A stretch of DNA of 64,000 nt from Verrucomicrobiota bacterium. GTDB taxonomy: Bacteria; Verrucomicrobiota; Verrucomicrobiia; Opitutales; Opitutaceae. This document shows positions 38,111-47,508 of this stretch, in pieces. The first letter of the stretch is position 1. Each line of letters opens with the position of its first letter. Below the pieces are notes generated by a model that searched no databases, was not told the origin of the DNA, and saw nothing but the letters and a program-made list of their open reading frames with translations. The stretch spans positions 1 to 64,000 of the forward strand of contig JAEZGX010000012.1 of NCBI GenBank assembly GCA_023416735.1, written 5' to 3'. Both the position numbers and the translations under genes were made by a program.

Positions 38111-38210
38111 CTCCTCCGCTCCGCGCGTTGCACCGAGCGAGAAAACCATCCGCCCACGACGCGCAGCATGTTGTGGCAAAATTCTCGCCGCTTCACACAG
38201 TGCTCGTCCC

Positions 38211-39233
38211 ATGCAACTCCACCGCCTCCTTCGAGCCGCCTTGCTACTCCTGCTCGGAGGCGTCTTTGCGCTCGCGAGCGGTTGCCGTCGCAGCGAAGCG
38301 CCTGTGCGCGTGATCACGTCGTCCGACGACACCATGGTTTGGATTCCAGGCGGCTCGTTCGACATGGGTTCCAACGACGACGGACCCGACGCCCGTCCTG
38401 TTCATCGCGTCCAAGTGAAAGGCTATTGGATCGATCGCACCGAGGTCACGAACGCTCAATTCGCCGCCTTCGTCGCCGCCACCGGTTATCGCACCATCGC
38501 GGAACGCGACCCCGATCCAAAAGATTTTCCCGGCGTCCCCGCGGCCGAACTTTGCGCCGGCTCCGTCGTGTTCACCCCGCCCGGCAAACCGGTGCCACTC
38601 GACCACCCGCACGCATGGTGGACCTATCGTGCCAACGCGTCCTGGCGCGAACCGGACGGCCCCGGCTCCACGATCGCTGGCAAGGAAAACCACCCCGTGG
38701 TTCACATCGCGTGGCACGACGCCGTCGCCTACGCGGAATGGGCCGGGAAGCGTCTCCCGACCGAAGCCGAATGGGAATTCGCCGCCCGCGGAGGCCTCGC
38801 TCGCGCGCCCTACATCTGGGGCGACGAGAACCCCGCAGAAAATCCCTCCCTCGCCAACATCTGGCAGGGCCGCTTTCCCCACTGGAACGCCGCCACCGAC
38901 GGCGCCGAACGCACCGCGCCCGTCGCCTCGTATCCACCCAACGGCTACGGCCTGTTCGATATGGCCGGAAACGTCTGGGAATGGTGCGCCGACTGGTATT
39001 CGCCCGACTACTACGCGAACTCGCCCGCCGAAAATCCCGCCGGCCCCGCTGCCAGCTACGATCCGCAGGAACCCGGCGTGCCGAAACGCGTGCAACGCGG
39101 CGGCTCTTTTCTTTGCAGCGACGAATATTGCATTCGCTATCGCGTCGGCGCCCGCGGCAAGGGCGCCCCCGACACCGGCGCCAGCCATGTCGGCTTTCGC
39201 TGCGTCTCCGACGCACCTCCACCTGGCCGCTGA
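38211..39233 (+). CDS. formylglycine-generating enzyme, lipoprotein form
   Basis: A 340-residue SUMF1-type enzyme that oxidises the Cys of C-x-P-x-R in sulfatases to formylglycine. The domain begins TMVWIPGGSFDMGSND and has HIAWHDAVAYAEWAGKRLPT and DMAGNVWEWCADWYSPDYY. Near the C-terminus RGGSFLCSDEYCIRYR carries two Cys (about 302 and 307) spaced exactly as the catalytic pair of characterised FGEs, so it should be active rather than a pseudo-enzyme. The N-terminus is a lipoprotein signal with LASGC (21-25), which would anchor it in the envelope; bacterial FGEs are usually cytoplasmic. It probably activates the two sulfatases at 20400 and 23973. The creatininase-like gene follows 91 bp downstream. 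Confidence 0.92.
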   Translation: MQLHRLLRAALLLLLGGVFALASGCRRSEAPVRVITSSDDTMVWIPGGSFDMGSNDDGPDARPVHRVQVKGYWIDRTEVTNAQFAAFVAATGYRTIAERDPDPKDFPGVPAAELCAGSVVFTPPGKPVPLDHPHAWWTYRANASWREPDGPGSTIAGKENHPVVHIAWHDAVAYAEWAGKRLPTEAEWEFAARGGLARAPYIWGDENPAENPSLANIWQGRFPHWNAATDGAERTAPVASYPPNGYGLFDMAGNVWEWCADWYSPDYYANSPAENPAGPAASYDPQEPGVPKRVQRGGSFLCSDEYCIRYRVGARGKGAPDTGASHVGFRCVSDAPPPGR

Positions 39234-39324
39234 CCCGCGCTCACGCGCCCCGTCAACTAGATGAGCGGAACGAACGTTGAGCGAGCCCACGGGCGCGCGA
39301 CGTTACGCCCACACCCCGCTCATC

Positions 39325-40155
39325 ATGGCCCGCTCGACCTTCCTCCTCGCCCGCATCATTCGCTGGCTGCTCGCTTCGCTGCCGTTGATCACCGCCGCTA
39401 CCGCGCAGCCTCCGCGGTGGCGGTTCGAAACCATGCGCCCTCCTCAGCTCGCTGAGGCCCTGCGCACCCGACCGATCGCCTGGCTCGTGCTGAGCCCGCT
39501 CGAGTGGCACGGCGAAGCAATCTCCTTCAACGCCGACCCTCTCGTGGGTCGCGCGATCCTCGAAGGAGCCTGGAACAAAGTCGGCGGCGTCCTCCTTCCC
39601 ACGCTCTACATCGGCTCGGAAACCGAATACAAGGAGTGGGACGCCGACAAGGGTCTCATCTCGCGTTGGGGCATGGAACTCATCTCGCGCGAACACAATC
39701 CGGGCTCGCTCTACGTCCGCCCGATCACCCTCGAGTTGGTCCTCGTCGATTACCTCAAAGCGCTCCAACGCGAGGGTTTCAAATTTTGCGTCGTCACGAG
39801 CGGCCACGGCGGCGCCGAACATATCGACATCATGGAAGAGGTCTGCCGTCGCGATTACGGCGATATGAAAGTTCTGATGGCGCGCGGCTGGTCCGAAAAG
39901 TTGCCCGCTGACCTGCAATTCAAGCAGGTCGAAGGCGCCTCCCACGCGAACATCGTCGAAGCGAGTCTCGTCGGCGGCGTCGATCCCGCCCTCGTCGATC
40001 GAAACGCTTTCGGCATCCTCGAACGCGATCGCAAGACCGGCCTCAAATCCGAGAACGCCGGGGAAATCGATTTCGAAAAGGGCCGCGGCATCATCGGTTT
40101 CCGCACCGCCTCCCTCGCGAAAGAAGTCGAGCAACTCCTTGCGGATATCCGGTAG
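39325..40155 (+). CDS. exported creatininase-family protein
   Basis: 276 residues from the ATG at 39325, with a signal peptide (LLARIIRWLLASLPLITAA). SPLEWHGEAISFNADPLVG (57-75) and VVTSGHGGAEHIDIM carry the E, H, D and H-G-G residues that bind metal in creatinine amidohydrolase-family proteins, here with W-H-G in place of the usual Q-H-G. Members act on amide or similar bonds of varied small molecules, so creatinine itself is unlikely in this setting. A role in processing a modified sugar is possible but unproven. It lies between the formylglycine-generating enzyme and the GMC oxidoreductase, all on the plus strand. Confidence 0.78.
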   Translation: MARSTFLLARIIRWLLASLPLITAATAQPPRWRFETMRPPQLAEALRTRPIAWLVLSPLEWHGEAISFNADPLVGRAILEGAWNKVGGVLLPTLYIGSETEYKEWDADKGLISRWGMELISREHNPGSLYVRPITLELVLVDYLKALQREGFKFCVVTSGHGGAEHIDIMEEVCRRDYGDMKVLMARGWSEKLPADLQFKQVEGASHANIVEASLVGGVDPALVDRNAFGILERDRKTGLKSENAGEIDFEKGRGIIGFRTASLAKEVEQLLADIR

Positions 40156-40298
40156 CAGCAATCAGATCGCTCAAGCGCCTGCTCGCCTGAAGCTAGCGCA
40201 ACGCAGCCCGCCTCGACCTGCCGCCCCTCTGCCAGGCACTCCGTTCACCGCTGAGATTTCTCTGGAGCTTGGAGCTTCGTCCTCGGAACGTCCTGCTC

Positions 40299-42047
<1,749 letters not shown>

Positions 42048-42064
42048 CCCTCGTGCTTCTCGCC

Positions 42065-42124
42065 CGTGCTCGTGATCGTAATCGTGCTCGTGATCGCCTC
42101 CGCCCCCATCAATCACGAGCACGA
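42065..42124. repeat. duplicated 14-mer with inverted copy, alternative hairpins
   Basis: CGTGCTCGTGATCG occurs at 42065-42078 and 42083-42096. The second copy, extended to 42082-42094, is exactly complementary to ATCACGAGCACGA at 42112-42124 (13-bp stem, 17-base loop); the first copy could pair with the same arm, so the stems are mutually exclusive. It lies in the 133-bp gap between the GMC gene and its partner. It may be a dispersed palindromic repeat, or tune expression of the second gene. Confidence 0.75.
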
Positions 42125-42180
42125 GCCGGCCTTCGCGCCCCAACCCGAAACTCAAAACCCTAAATCCTTTCCTCCCGGCC

Positions 42181-42726
42181 ATGACCCGCCGCGAAGCCCT
42201 CACCCTCCTCGCTACCCTCACCACCGGCACGATCTTCGGCGCGAATCGCCTCCTCGCCGGCGTCGCCAACGCCCTCGATTCCTCGCGCCCGCTTTTCACC
42301 TCCGACGAACTTTCCCTCCTCAACGAAGTCGGCGAAACAATCCTCCCTGCCACCGACGACTCGCCCGGCGCCAAAGCCGCCGACGTCGCCACGTTCATGC
42401 ACGAACTCGTGCGCGATTTCTACACGACCGACGAACGCCGCACCTTCACCGACGGCCTCGTCCAACTCCAATCCGACGCCCGCTTTGCTCACGCCGATCG
42501 CGACTTTACTCAACTAAGCTCCGCCGAGCGCCACGCCTTCCTCCTCCGCTACGAGCCGCCGAACGCCACGCCCGATTTCTACCACATGGTGAAACAGCTT
42601 ACGCTTTGGGGCTATTTCAGCTCCGAAATCGGCATGACCCAAGCCTACGCCCACATCCCCGTCCCCGGCCGCTACGAAGCCTGCCTCACCATCGATCCCG
42701 CCACCACCAAACCCTGGGCCGAATAG
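42181..42726 (+). CDS. gluconate 2-dehydrogenase subunit 3-like protein, Tat signal
   Basis: 181 residues with a twin-arginine start (TRREALTLLATLTTG), then a helical domain with FTSDELSLLNEVGETILPAT, DVATFMHELVRDFY and WGYFSSEIGMTQAY, which fits the gluconate 2-dehydrogenase subunit 3 family. In known enzymes this small subunit accompanies a GMC-type flavoprotein and is needed for export of the complex through Tat. The GMC gene directly upstream is the obvious partner. No cytochrome c subunit is encoded nearby, so the electron acceptor is unclear. Confidence 0.87.
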   Translation: MTRREALTLLATLTTGTIFGANRLLAGVANALDSSRPLFTSDELSLLNEVGETILPATDDSPGAKAADVATFMHELVRDFYTTDERRTFTDGLVQLQSDARFAHADRDFTQLSSAERHAFLLRYEPPNATPDFYHMVKQLTLWGYFSSEIGMTQAYAHIPVPGRYEACLTIDPATTKPWAE

Positions 42727-42780
42727 CGCGCTCGGTATTCCGATCTGACATACCCAGGTTCTGCGCTAGAAGCCCTGTCT

Positions 42781-42815
42781 TCATTCGTGTCTATTCGTGT
42801 CCATTCGTGGTTGAA
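42781..42815 (+). repeat. 10-bp tandem ATTCGTGTCC-type repeat, copy 1
   Basis: Three head-to-tail units, CATTCGTGTC, TATTCGTGTC and CATTCGTGGT, lie just before the dtd start. A related array is at 47464-47508. I recall this kind of array as a frequent intergenic repeat in environmental bacteria, where it is sometimes translated into spurious NHEWTRIDTN-like peptides; that point is from memory and not tested. Confidence 0.8.
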
Positions 42816-42819
42816 CTGA

Positions 42820-43305
42820 ATGCGCGCCGTAATCCAACGTGTTTCCTCCGCCTCCGTCACGATCGACGGCATCGTCACCGCTCAAATCTCCCGCGGCCTC
42901 CTCATCCTCCTCGGCATCCACCAAGCGGATACAGAAGCCGACGCCGAGTGGCTCGCCCAAAAAACCGCCGCCCTCCGCATCTTCGAAGACGCCGCCGGAA
43001 AAATGAACCTCTCCGTGCTCGACGTGGGGCCAAGCGGCACCGCCGAGCCGTCTCCCAACTCTCCCCGCGCCCTCGTCGTTTCCCAATTCACCCTCATCGC
43101 CTCCACGCGAAAAGGCACGCGCCCGTCCTTCAACGACGCCGCCAAACCCGACGTCGCCATCCCGCTCTACGAATCCTTCAACCGCCGCCTCTCCGCCCTG
43201 CTCGGCCACCCCGTTGCCACCGGCACCTTCGGCGCGATGATGCAGGTCGCCCTCGTCAACGACGGCCCCGTCACGATCCTCCTCGACTCCCGCCAGCGCG
43301 ATTAG
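42820..43305 (+). CDS. dtd: D-aminoacyl-tRNA deacylase
   Basis: A 161-residue housekeeping enzyme that hydrolyses D-amino acids wrongly attached to tRNA, in the cytoplasm. MRAVIQRVSSASVTIDG is the standard N-terminus; SQFTLIASTRKGTRPSF and VALVNDGPVTILLDS carry the two active-site motifs (S-Q-F-T-L and N-x-G-P-V-T). The length is only slightly above the usual 145-150 residues, through a short insertion around GPSGTAEPSPNSP. Its stop codon overlaps that of the convergent SecA-like gene by 4 bp. The tandem repeat at 42781 takes the place of a normal leader, and no Shine-Dalgarno sequence is visible. Confidence 0.95.
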   Translation: MRAVIQRVSSASVTIDGIVTAQISRGLLILLGIHQADTEADAEWLAQKTAALRIFEDAAGKMNLSVLDVGPSGTAEPSPNSPRALVVSQFTLIASTRKGTRPSFNDAAKPDVAIPLYESFNRRLSALLGHPVATGTFGAMMQVALVNDGPVTILLDSRQRD

Positions 43306-45299
43306 GCCGTCACCTTCTTCGCCGCTCGCGGCGCGCTCCGCCTCCCCTTCCCCGAATTGCCCCCGCCGAGACTCAGGTTCTCGTCCAGCCACTGATCTTG
43401 GCGCAACACGGCCAGGCGTCGCCTCGCATCCCACCGCCCCGCGCGCCACCGCGCGAACGTCAGACTCCACCGCAGGCACCAGCCGCCGCCGAGCTTGTTC
43501 CGCCCTAACTCGCGCCACCACCTCGGCAGATGATGCCTAAGGATTTCATCGTCCCAACACGCCAGCGGCTCCACCACCCCGGGCTGGCCCTGACGTCCCG
43601 CGCGTCCGTGCAACTGCCGATCCACGCGCTTCGATCGGTGACTCTCCGTCGCGATCACCCGCAACCCGCCTTTCTCGAGCGCCGCGCTCGACGGCACGAT
43701 GTCCGTGCCGCGCCCCGCCATGTTCGTCGCAATCGTCACCTGCCCCGCCTGCCCCGCCGCCGCGATGATCTGCGCTTCGTTCTCGTTTCGCACCGCGCTC
43801 AATAGTGCAAACGACACTCCCGCCGCTCGCAGCTTCGTCGCCAACGCTTCGCTCGCGGCCACCGTGCGCGTTCCGATCAAAACCGGTTGCCCCGCCTCCT
43901 GCGCCTGTTTCGCCGCTTCCACGACGTAGGCCCACTTTTCCTCCTCGTTCGCAAATCCCCGCAGCGGCAACTGCCGCCGCAGCACCGGCCGATGCGTTGG
44001 CACCGACAACACCGGCAGCCGATACAACCGCCAAAACTCCGCCGCCGCCTCCGCGGCCGTGCCCGTCATCCCTGCCAGCTGCGGCACCTGCCGAAAGAAC
44101 CGCTGAAAACTCAGGCTCGCCACCGTCCCGCTCGGCGGAGTGATCGGCAGCCCTTCCTTCGCCTCCAGCATCGTGTGCATGCCTTCGCCTAGCGTCCGCT
44201 CCGGCATCGGCCGCCCCGTCGCTTCATCGATCAACACGACGCGGCTGTCCCGCACGAAATAATGCCGGCCGCGTTCATACACATGCAACGCCGTCAGCGC
44301 CTTCCCGATCCACTCCTCCCGCCAGCGCGGCACCGTCAACAACGGATGTCGCCCCGCCGTCGTCCGCGCGTCCGTCACGTGCGCCGCCACTCGCACCCGG
44401 CGGCTGTGTAACTCCACCTCGTAGTCCTCGCCCGCCCGCAAGCCCCGCGTTTCTTCGAGCGCCTGCTGACACAACTCGCCCAGAAGTCCGTTTTCGTTCG
44501 GCGCACTGATGATCAACGGCGTCACCGCATCGTCCACCAGCACTTGATCCGCCTCGTCCACGAAAACCGTGTGTATCCGGTTCACCAACACCGCCGGCCC
44601 CCGCCCTCCCTGACGCCGCACCCAGGGCCGCCAGCTCTCCGGTGAGATGCGTCCGCCCAACTTCAATCGATCGCGCAAAAAATCCCCCACCAGCTCGCGA
44701 CTCGTCGTGTAAACCACCTGCGCCTCATAGCGTCTCCGCCGTTCGGATACGTTTGTCCCGCCCACCACCGCCCCGACCGTCACGCCGCACCGTGCGAAGA
44801 AAGCCGCGAGCGTCCGCGCATCCCGCTCCGCGAGATAATCGTTCGCCGTCAGCACGTGACACGCCCGCCCAGTCCACGCCGCCAGCACCGCCGCCATCGC
44901 CAGCGTCAGCGTTTTCCCTTCCCCCGTCGCCATCTCCACCAGCCAGCCGCGCTCCAGTCCCAGAGCCCCGATCACTTGCTCGCGATGCGGTGTCAACCCG
45001 AGCTCTTGTCGCACCGCTTCCGCGATTACCGCCAGCGCTCCTTGCGCGACGTCCTCATTTCTCGATCGCGCGCGCTGCCACGCGCGGCGTCGAGCCACGA
45101 TCTCCGCATCGATCTCCTCCCGCGATCGCCGATCGTGCTCCGCCATTAACGCCAGCACCCGTTCCGCTTCGCCCACCAGATCCGTCCTGCGCGCTCTCCA
45201 ACGCATCCACGTGCCCGCGAACCATTCCAATCCCGCCTCCAGGCCTCGCGGCACCGGCCGATTCTGACGCAATCGCGGCAGGCGCAGCTCACCGTCCAT
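43302..45299 (-). CDS. SecA-like ATPase, C-terminally shortened
   Basis: A 665-residue protein with the SecA motor core: Walker A MATGEGKT (123-130), HVLTANDYLAERDA (148-161), Walker B/DEAD VFVDEADQVLVDDAVTPLII (245-264), MTGTAAEAAAEFW (411-423), NMAGRGTDI (526-534) and HGRAGRQGQPG (564-574). Housekeeping SecA continues for roughly 250-300 residues after this last motif (helical scaffold, helical wing, zinc tail); here only about 90 basic residues remain. It is therefore an accessory SecA-like ATPase, not the main secA. The ATG at 45299 is supported by AGGA 5 bases upstream and overlaps the M50 gene by 11 bp. As the last gene of the export block it is the likely energy source for secretion of the giant protein. 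Confidence 0.88.
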   Translation of the reverse strand: MDGELRLPRLRQNRPVPRGLEAGLEWFAGTWMRWRARRTDLVGEAERVLALMAEHDRRSREEIDAEIVARRRAWQRARSRNEDVAQGALAVIAEAVRQELGLTPHREQVIGALGLERGWLVEMATGEGKTLTLAMAAVLAAWTGRACHVLTANDYLAERDARTLAAFFARCGVTVGAVVGGTNVSERRRRYEAQVVYTTSRELVGDFLRDRLKLGGRISPESWRPWVRRQGGRGPAVLVNRIHTVFVDEADQVLVDDAVTPLIISAPNENGLLGELCQQALEETRGLRAGEDYEVELHSRRVRVAAHVTDARTTAGRHPLLTVPRWREEWIGKALTALHVYERGRHYFVRDSRVVLIDEATGRPMPERTLGEGMHTMLEAKEGLPITPPSGTVASLSFQRFFRQVPQLAGMTGTAAEAAAEFWRLYRLPVLSVPTHRPVLRRQLPLRGFANEEEKWAYVVEAAKQAQEAGQPVLIGTRTVAASEALATKLRAAGVSFALLSAVRNENEAQIIAAAGQAGQVTIATNMAGRGTDIVPSSAALEKGGLRVIATESHRSKRVDRQLHGRAGRQGQPGVVEPLACWDDEILRHHLPRWWRELGRNKLGGGWCLRWSLTFARWRAGRWDARRRLAVLRQDQWLDENLSLGGGNSGKGRRSAPRAAKKVTA

Positions 45300-47445
45300 A
45301 GCGTTCCTGGATAAACTGCCGCACCCAGCGCGCCGCCTGCCGCCCCCACGGTTGCGGATCCAGCGCGACCCGCAGCACACCCGTCCGCAGATACAGCGCC
45401 GGCACCGCCTCCGCCGGCAGCGTCGCCTCCATCACGAAGAACGGATCCAACGCGCGCACCCCATCCGGATCTTCGGGATCGGTCGGCACTTCTCCACCCG
45501 CCCGCCAGCCCAGCGCAGGCGACGGCAATCGCTGGCTCTCCGCCGGCCGCAACGCCGCGAGATTCACCGCAATCGCCTCCGCCGTCGCGCCCCGCAAACG
45601 GACCTCGCCTTCCTTCCGCTCGCTCCGCGTCAGCCGCTCCACGTCACGCGCCCGCACCACCGTCGTGAAACGCAGCGTCTCGCTTTCGCGCAATCGTCCC
45701 AACAATGTCCCCCGCGGCACGTTCGCGCCGAGCCGCACCTCGAGTCCGGGCGACGACCACACGCCCGCCCGCGGCGCCCGCACGACCAACGCCTCTCGTC
45801 GTGCTTCATTCTCCCGCAACTGCGCCTCGATGCTGCGCAACTGCTGATCCAACGGATCGAGCACCGCCGGCAACCGCGACCACGCCATCGCGCGTCGCAC
45901 TCCCACTTCCCGCCGCAGCGCCTCCAGTTCCTCCCGTTGCGCATTCAGCTCCGGGCTCTCCAATCGCACCAAAACCTGTCCGCCTTCGACCTGCCGCCCC
46001 GACGCCACCGGCAGTTCGACAATCCGCCCCGCCGCTCCCGCGAACACCTCCGTCGTCCATCCTCCTTCCACCACGCCCGGCGCACGCACCGCGTGCGGCA
46101 TCGGCACCGCCATCAATCCCACCGCCAACAGCGCCGGCAATCCCACGCCCCATATCAACGCTCGCGTCCTCGCCTCGCGCACGTGCGACTCCGCGAAGAG
46201 ATAACGATAAAACCGCACCACCGGCGCTCCCAACCACGCCACCAATCCCACCGCCGCCAACAGCAATCCGACTTCGAACAACTGCCCCGCGATGAACGCC
46301 ACGATCACCAACAACACGAACACCCGATACGCCGCCGCCGCCGCGCCATAAACGCCCAGCCACGTCGCCCCGGTTCGCGTCGGCGACACCCGCGATGGCC
46401 CGTCCAATCCCAACGCCCCGCGCTCGAACCATCGCCGCCACTGCCGCGCCGCCTGCGCCTGCAGATTCGGCACCCCAACCGCGTCCGCCAGCAGGTAGTA
46501 GCCGTCGAATCGCAGCAGCGGATTCGCGTTGAACAACACCGTCGATACCGACGCCAAAAACATCACGTTGTAGGCGACCTGCCCCACCGCACCCTCGCCT
46601 CCGCTGCGCGCCCAGACCAGCGCCGCGATCGCCGCCAGAAACAATTCGAAGAGCATCCCCGCCGCGCCCACCAGCATCCGCTGCCAGCGCTTCCGAAACG
46701 TCCACGCCGCGCTCGCGTCCACAAACGGCACCGGCGTGAACACGAGCAGCATCACGCCGCACGAACGCACTTCGCCCCCGAAGCGTTTCGTCATCATCCC
46801 GTGCCCCAGCTCGTGAAACACCTTCACCAGCGCCCAGGTGAGATAGAGCCACGCGAGATTCGACGCCGCCAGCACCCCTTGCGTCTGCTCGCGCAACAGC
46901 CCCGAGTTTTCGATCACCGCCTTGAGCCCCGCCAAAATCACGATCACCCACACGACCGCGCCCAACGGCCCGAGCAGCCAGCGTCCCACGCCACTCAACT
47001 TTTCGAGCAACGCGTCCGGATCGAACAGCGGGATGCGGAGAAACAGAAAATTCAACCACTGCTGCCGAGCCGTGCGCTGCTGCTCTTTCCTGCGCCGCTG
47101 GATCATCGACCATGATTCCAGCGCCGTATCCACCAGCAGCAGATTCGCCCCATGTAACTGCGCCAGCAGCTCGATCACCTCCCGCTGCCCCGGCGCCGCC
47201 TCCGGCGCCCGCTCCAACAGCTCCCGCCAGCACTCGCCCACTGTGCGCCGCCGATCGAGCGCCGATAAAAACCGCCACGCTTCCGGTCGCAGCCGGAAGT
47301 GCCGGTTCGAAAACGGATCCGACACGACATACCACAACCGCCCGCGAAACTCCTGCCGCCGCACCGGGCAATCCGGACGCAACGCCGCGTGCAGCCCCTC
47401 CACGAGGTGCCACTGATCGCTCAACAGCCCATGCCGCTCAGCCAC
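45289..47445 (-). CDS. PqqD-like / M50 metallopeptidase / HlyD-like fusion membrane protein
   Basis: 718 residues. Residues about 24-110 resemble a PqqD-type winged helix (VSDPFSNRHFRLRPEAWRFL). A membrane region follows with VKVFHELGHGMMTKRFGG (HELGH at 211-215) and NPLLRFDGYYLLAD (308-321), the two zinc-binding motifs of M50 site-2-type peptidases, so the catalytic residues are intact. Residues about 445-718 form an HlyD-like part with a split lipoyl domain (AGAAGRIVELPVASGRQVEG, VVRAPRAGVWSSPG) around a helical hairpin. The GTG start at 47445 is fixed by AGGAGG 5 bases upstream. It may act as the inner-membrane conduit or processing unit of the export system. It overlaps the SecA-like gene by 11 bp. 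Confidence 0.88.
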   Translation of the reverse strand: MAERHGLLSDQWHLVEGLHAALRPDCPVRRQEFRGRLWYVVSDPFSNRHFRLRPEAWRFLSALDRRRTVGECWRELLERAPEAAPGQREVIELLAQLHGANLLLVDTALESWSMIQRRRKEQQRTARQQWLNFLFLRIPLFDPDALLEKLSGVGRWLLGPLGAVVWVIVILAGLKAVIENSGLLREQTQGVLAASNLAWLYLTWALVKVFHELGHGMMTKRFGGEVRSCGVMLLVFTPVPFVDASAAWTFRKRWQRMLVGAAGMLFELFLAAIAALVWARSGGEGAVGQVAYNVMFLASVSTVLFNANPLLRFDGYYLLADAVGVPNLQAQAARQWRRWFERGALGLDGPSRVSPTRTGATWLGVYGAAAAAYRVFVLLVIVAFIAGQLFEVGLLLAAVGLVAWLGAPVVRFYRYLFAESHVREARTRALIWGVGLPALLAVGLMAVPMPHAVRAPGVVEGGWTTEVFAGAAGRIVELPVASGRQVEGGQVLVRLESPELNAQREELEALRREVGVRRAMAWSRLPAVLDPLDQQLRSIEAQLRENEARREALVVRAPRAGVWSSPGLEVRLGANVPRGTLLGRLRESETLRFTTVVRARDVERLTRSERKEGEVRLRGATAEAIAVNLAALRPAESQRLPSPALGWRAGGEVPTDPEDPDGVRALDPFFVMEATLPAEAVPALYLRTGVLRVALDPQPWGRQAARWVRQFIQERYGR
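45305..45308 (-). promoter_or_regulatory. ribosome binding site deciding the SecA-like start
   Basis: AGGA on the minus strand, 5 bases before the ATG at 45299 and inside the end of the M50 gene. It supports this start over longer in-frame versions. Confidence 0.55.
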
Positions 47446-47450
47446 GCCGC

Positions 47451-47456
47451 CCTCCT
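47451..47456 (-). promoter_or_regulatory. ribosome binding site fixing a GTG start
   Basis: AGGAGG on the minus strand, 5 bases before the GTG at 47445. It is the strongest Shine-Dalgarno sequence noticed in the window. Confidence 0.75.
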
Positions 47457-47463
47457 ATCCTCG

Positions 47464-47508
47464 CTTCGTGTCCCTTCGTGTCCATTCGTGGCCGTGTCCA
47501 TCCGTGGT
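47464..47508 (+). repeat. 10-bp tandem TTCGTGTCC-type repeat, copy 2
   Basis: CTTCGTGTCC twice, ATTCGTGGCC, then a degenerate GTGTCCATCCGTGGTT fill nearly the whole 63-bp gap between the GAF-HlyD and M50 genes. It reads in the same direction as the copy at 42781 although the genes here run the other way, so it is unlikely to be a gene-specific signal. Confidence 0.8.

Noticed and set aside
38244..39290. 348-codon minus-strand frame opposite the formylglycine-generating enzyme
   Set aside because: Gly-, Val- and Ala-rich shadow; the plus strand has all FGE motifs including both catalytic Cys.
43302..45299. Housekeeping secA
   Set aside because: The ATPase core matches SecA, but the C-terminal third is largely missing and the gene lies in a dedicated export block.
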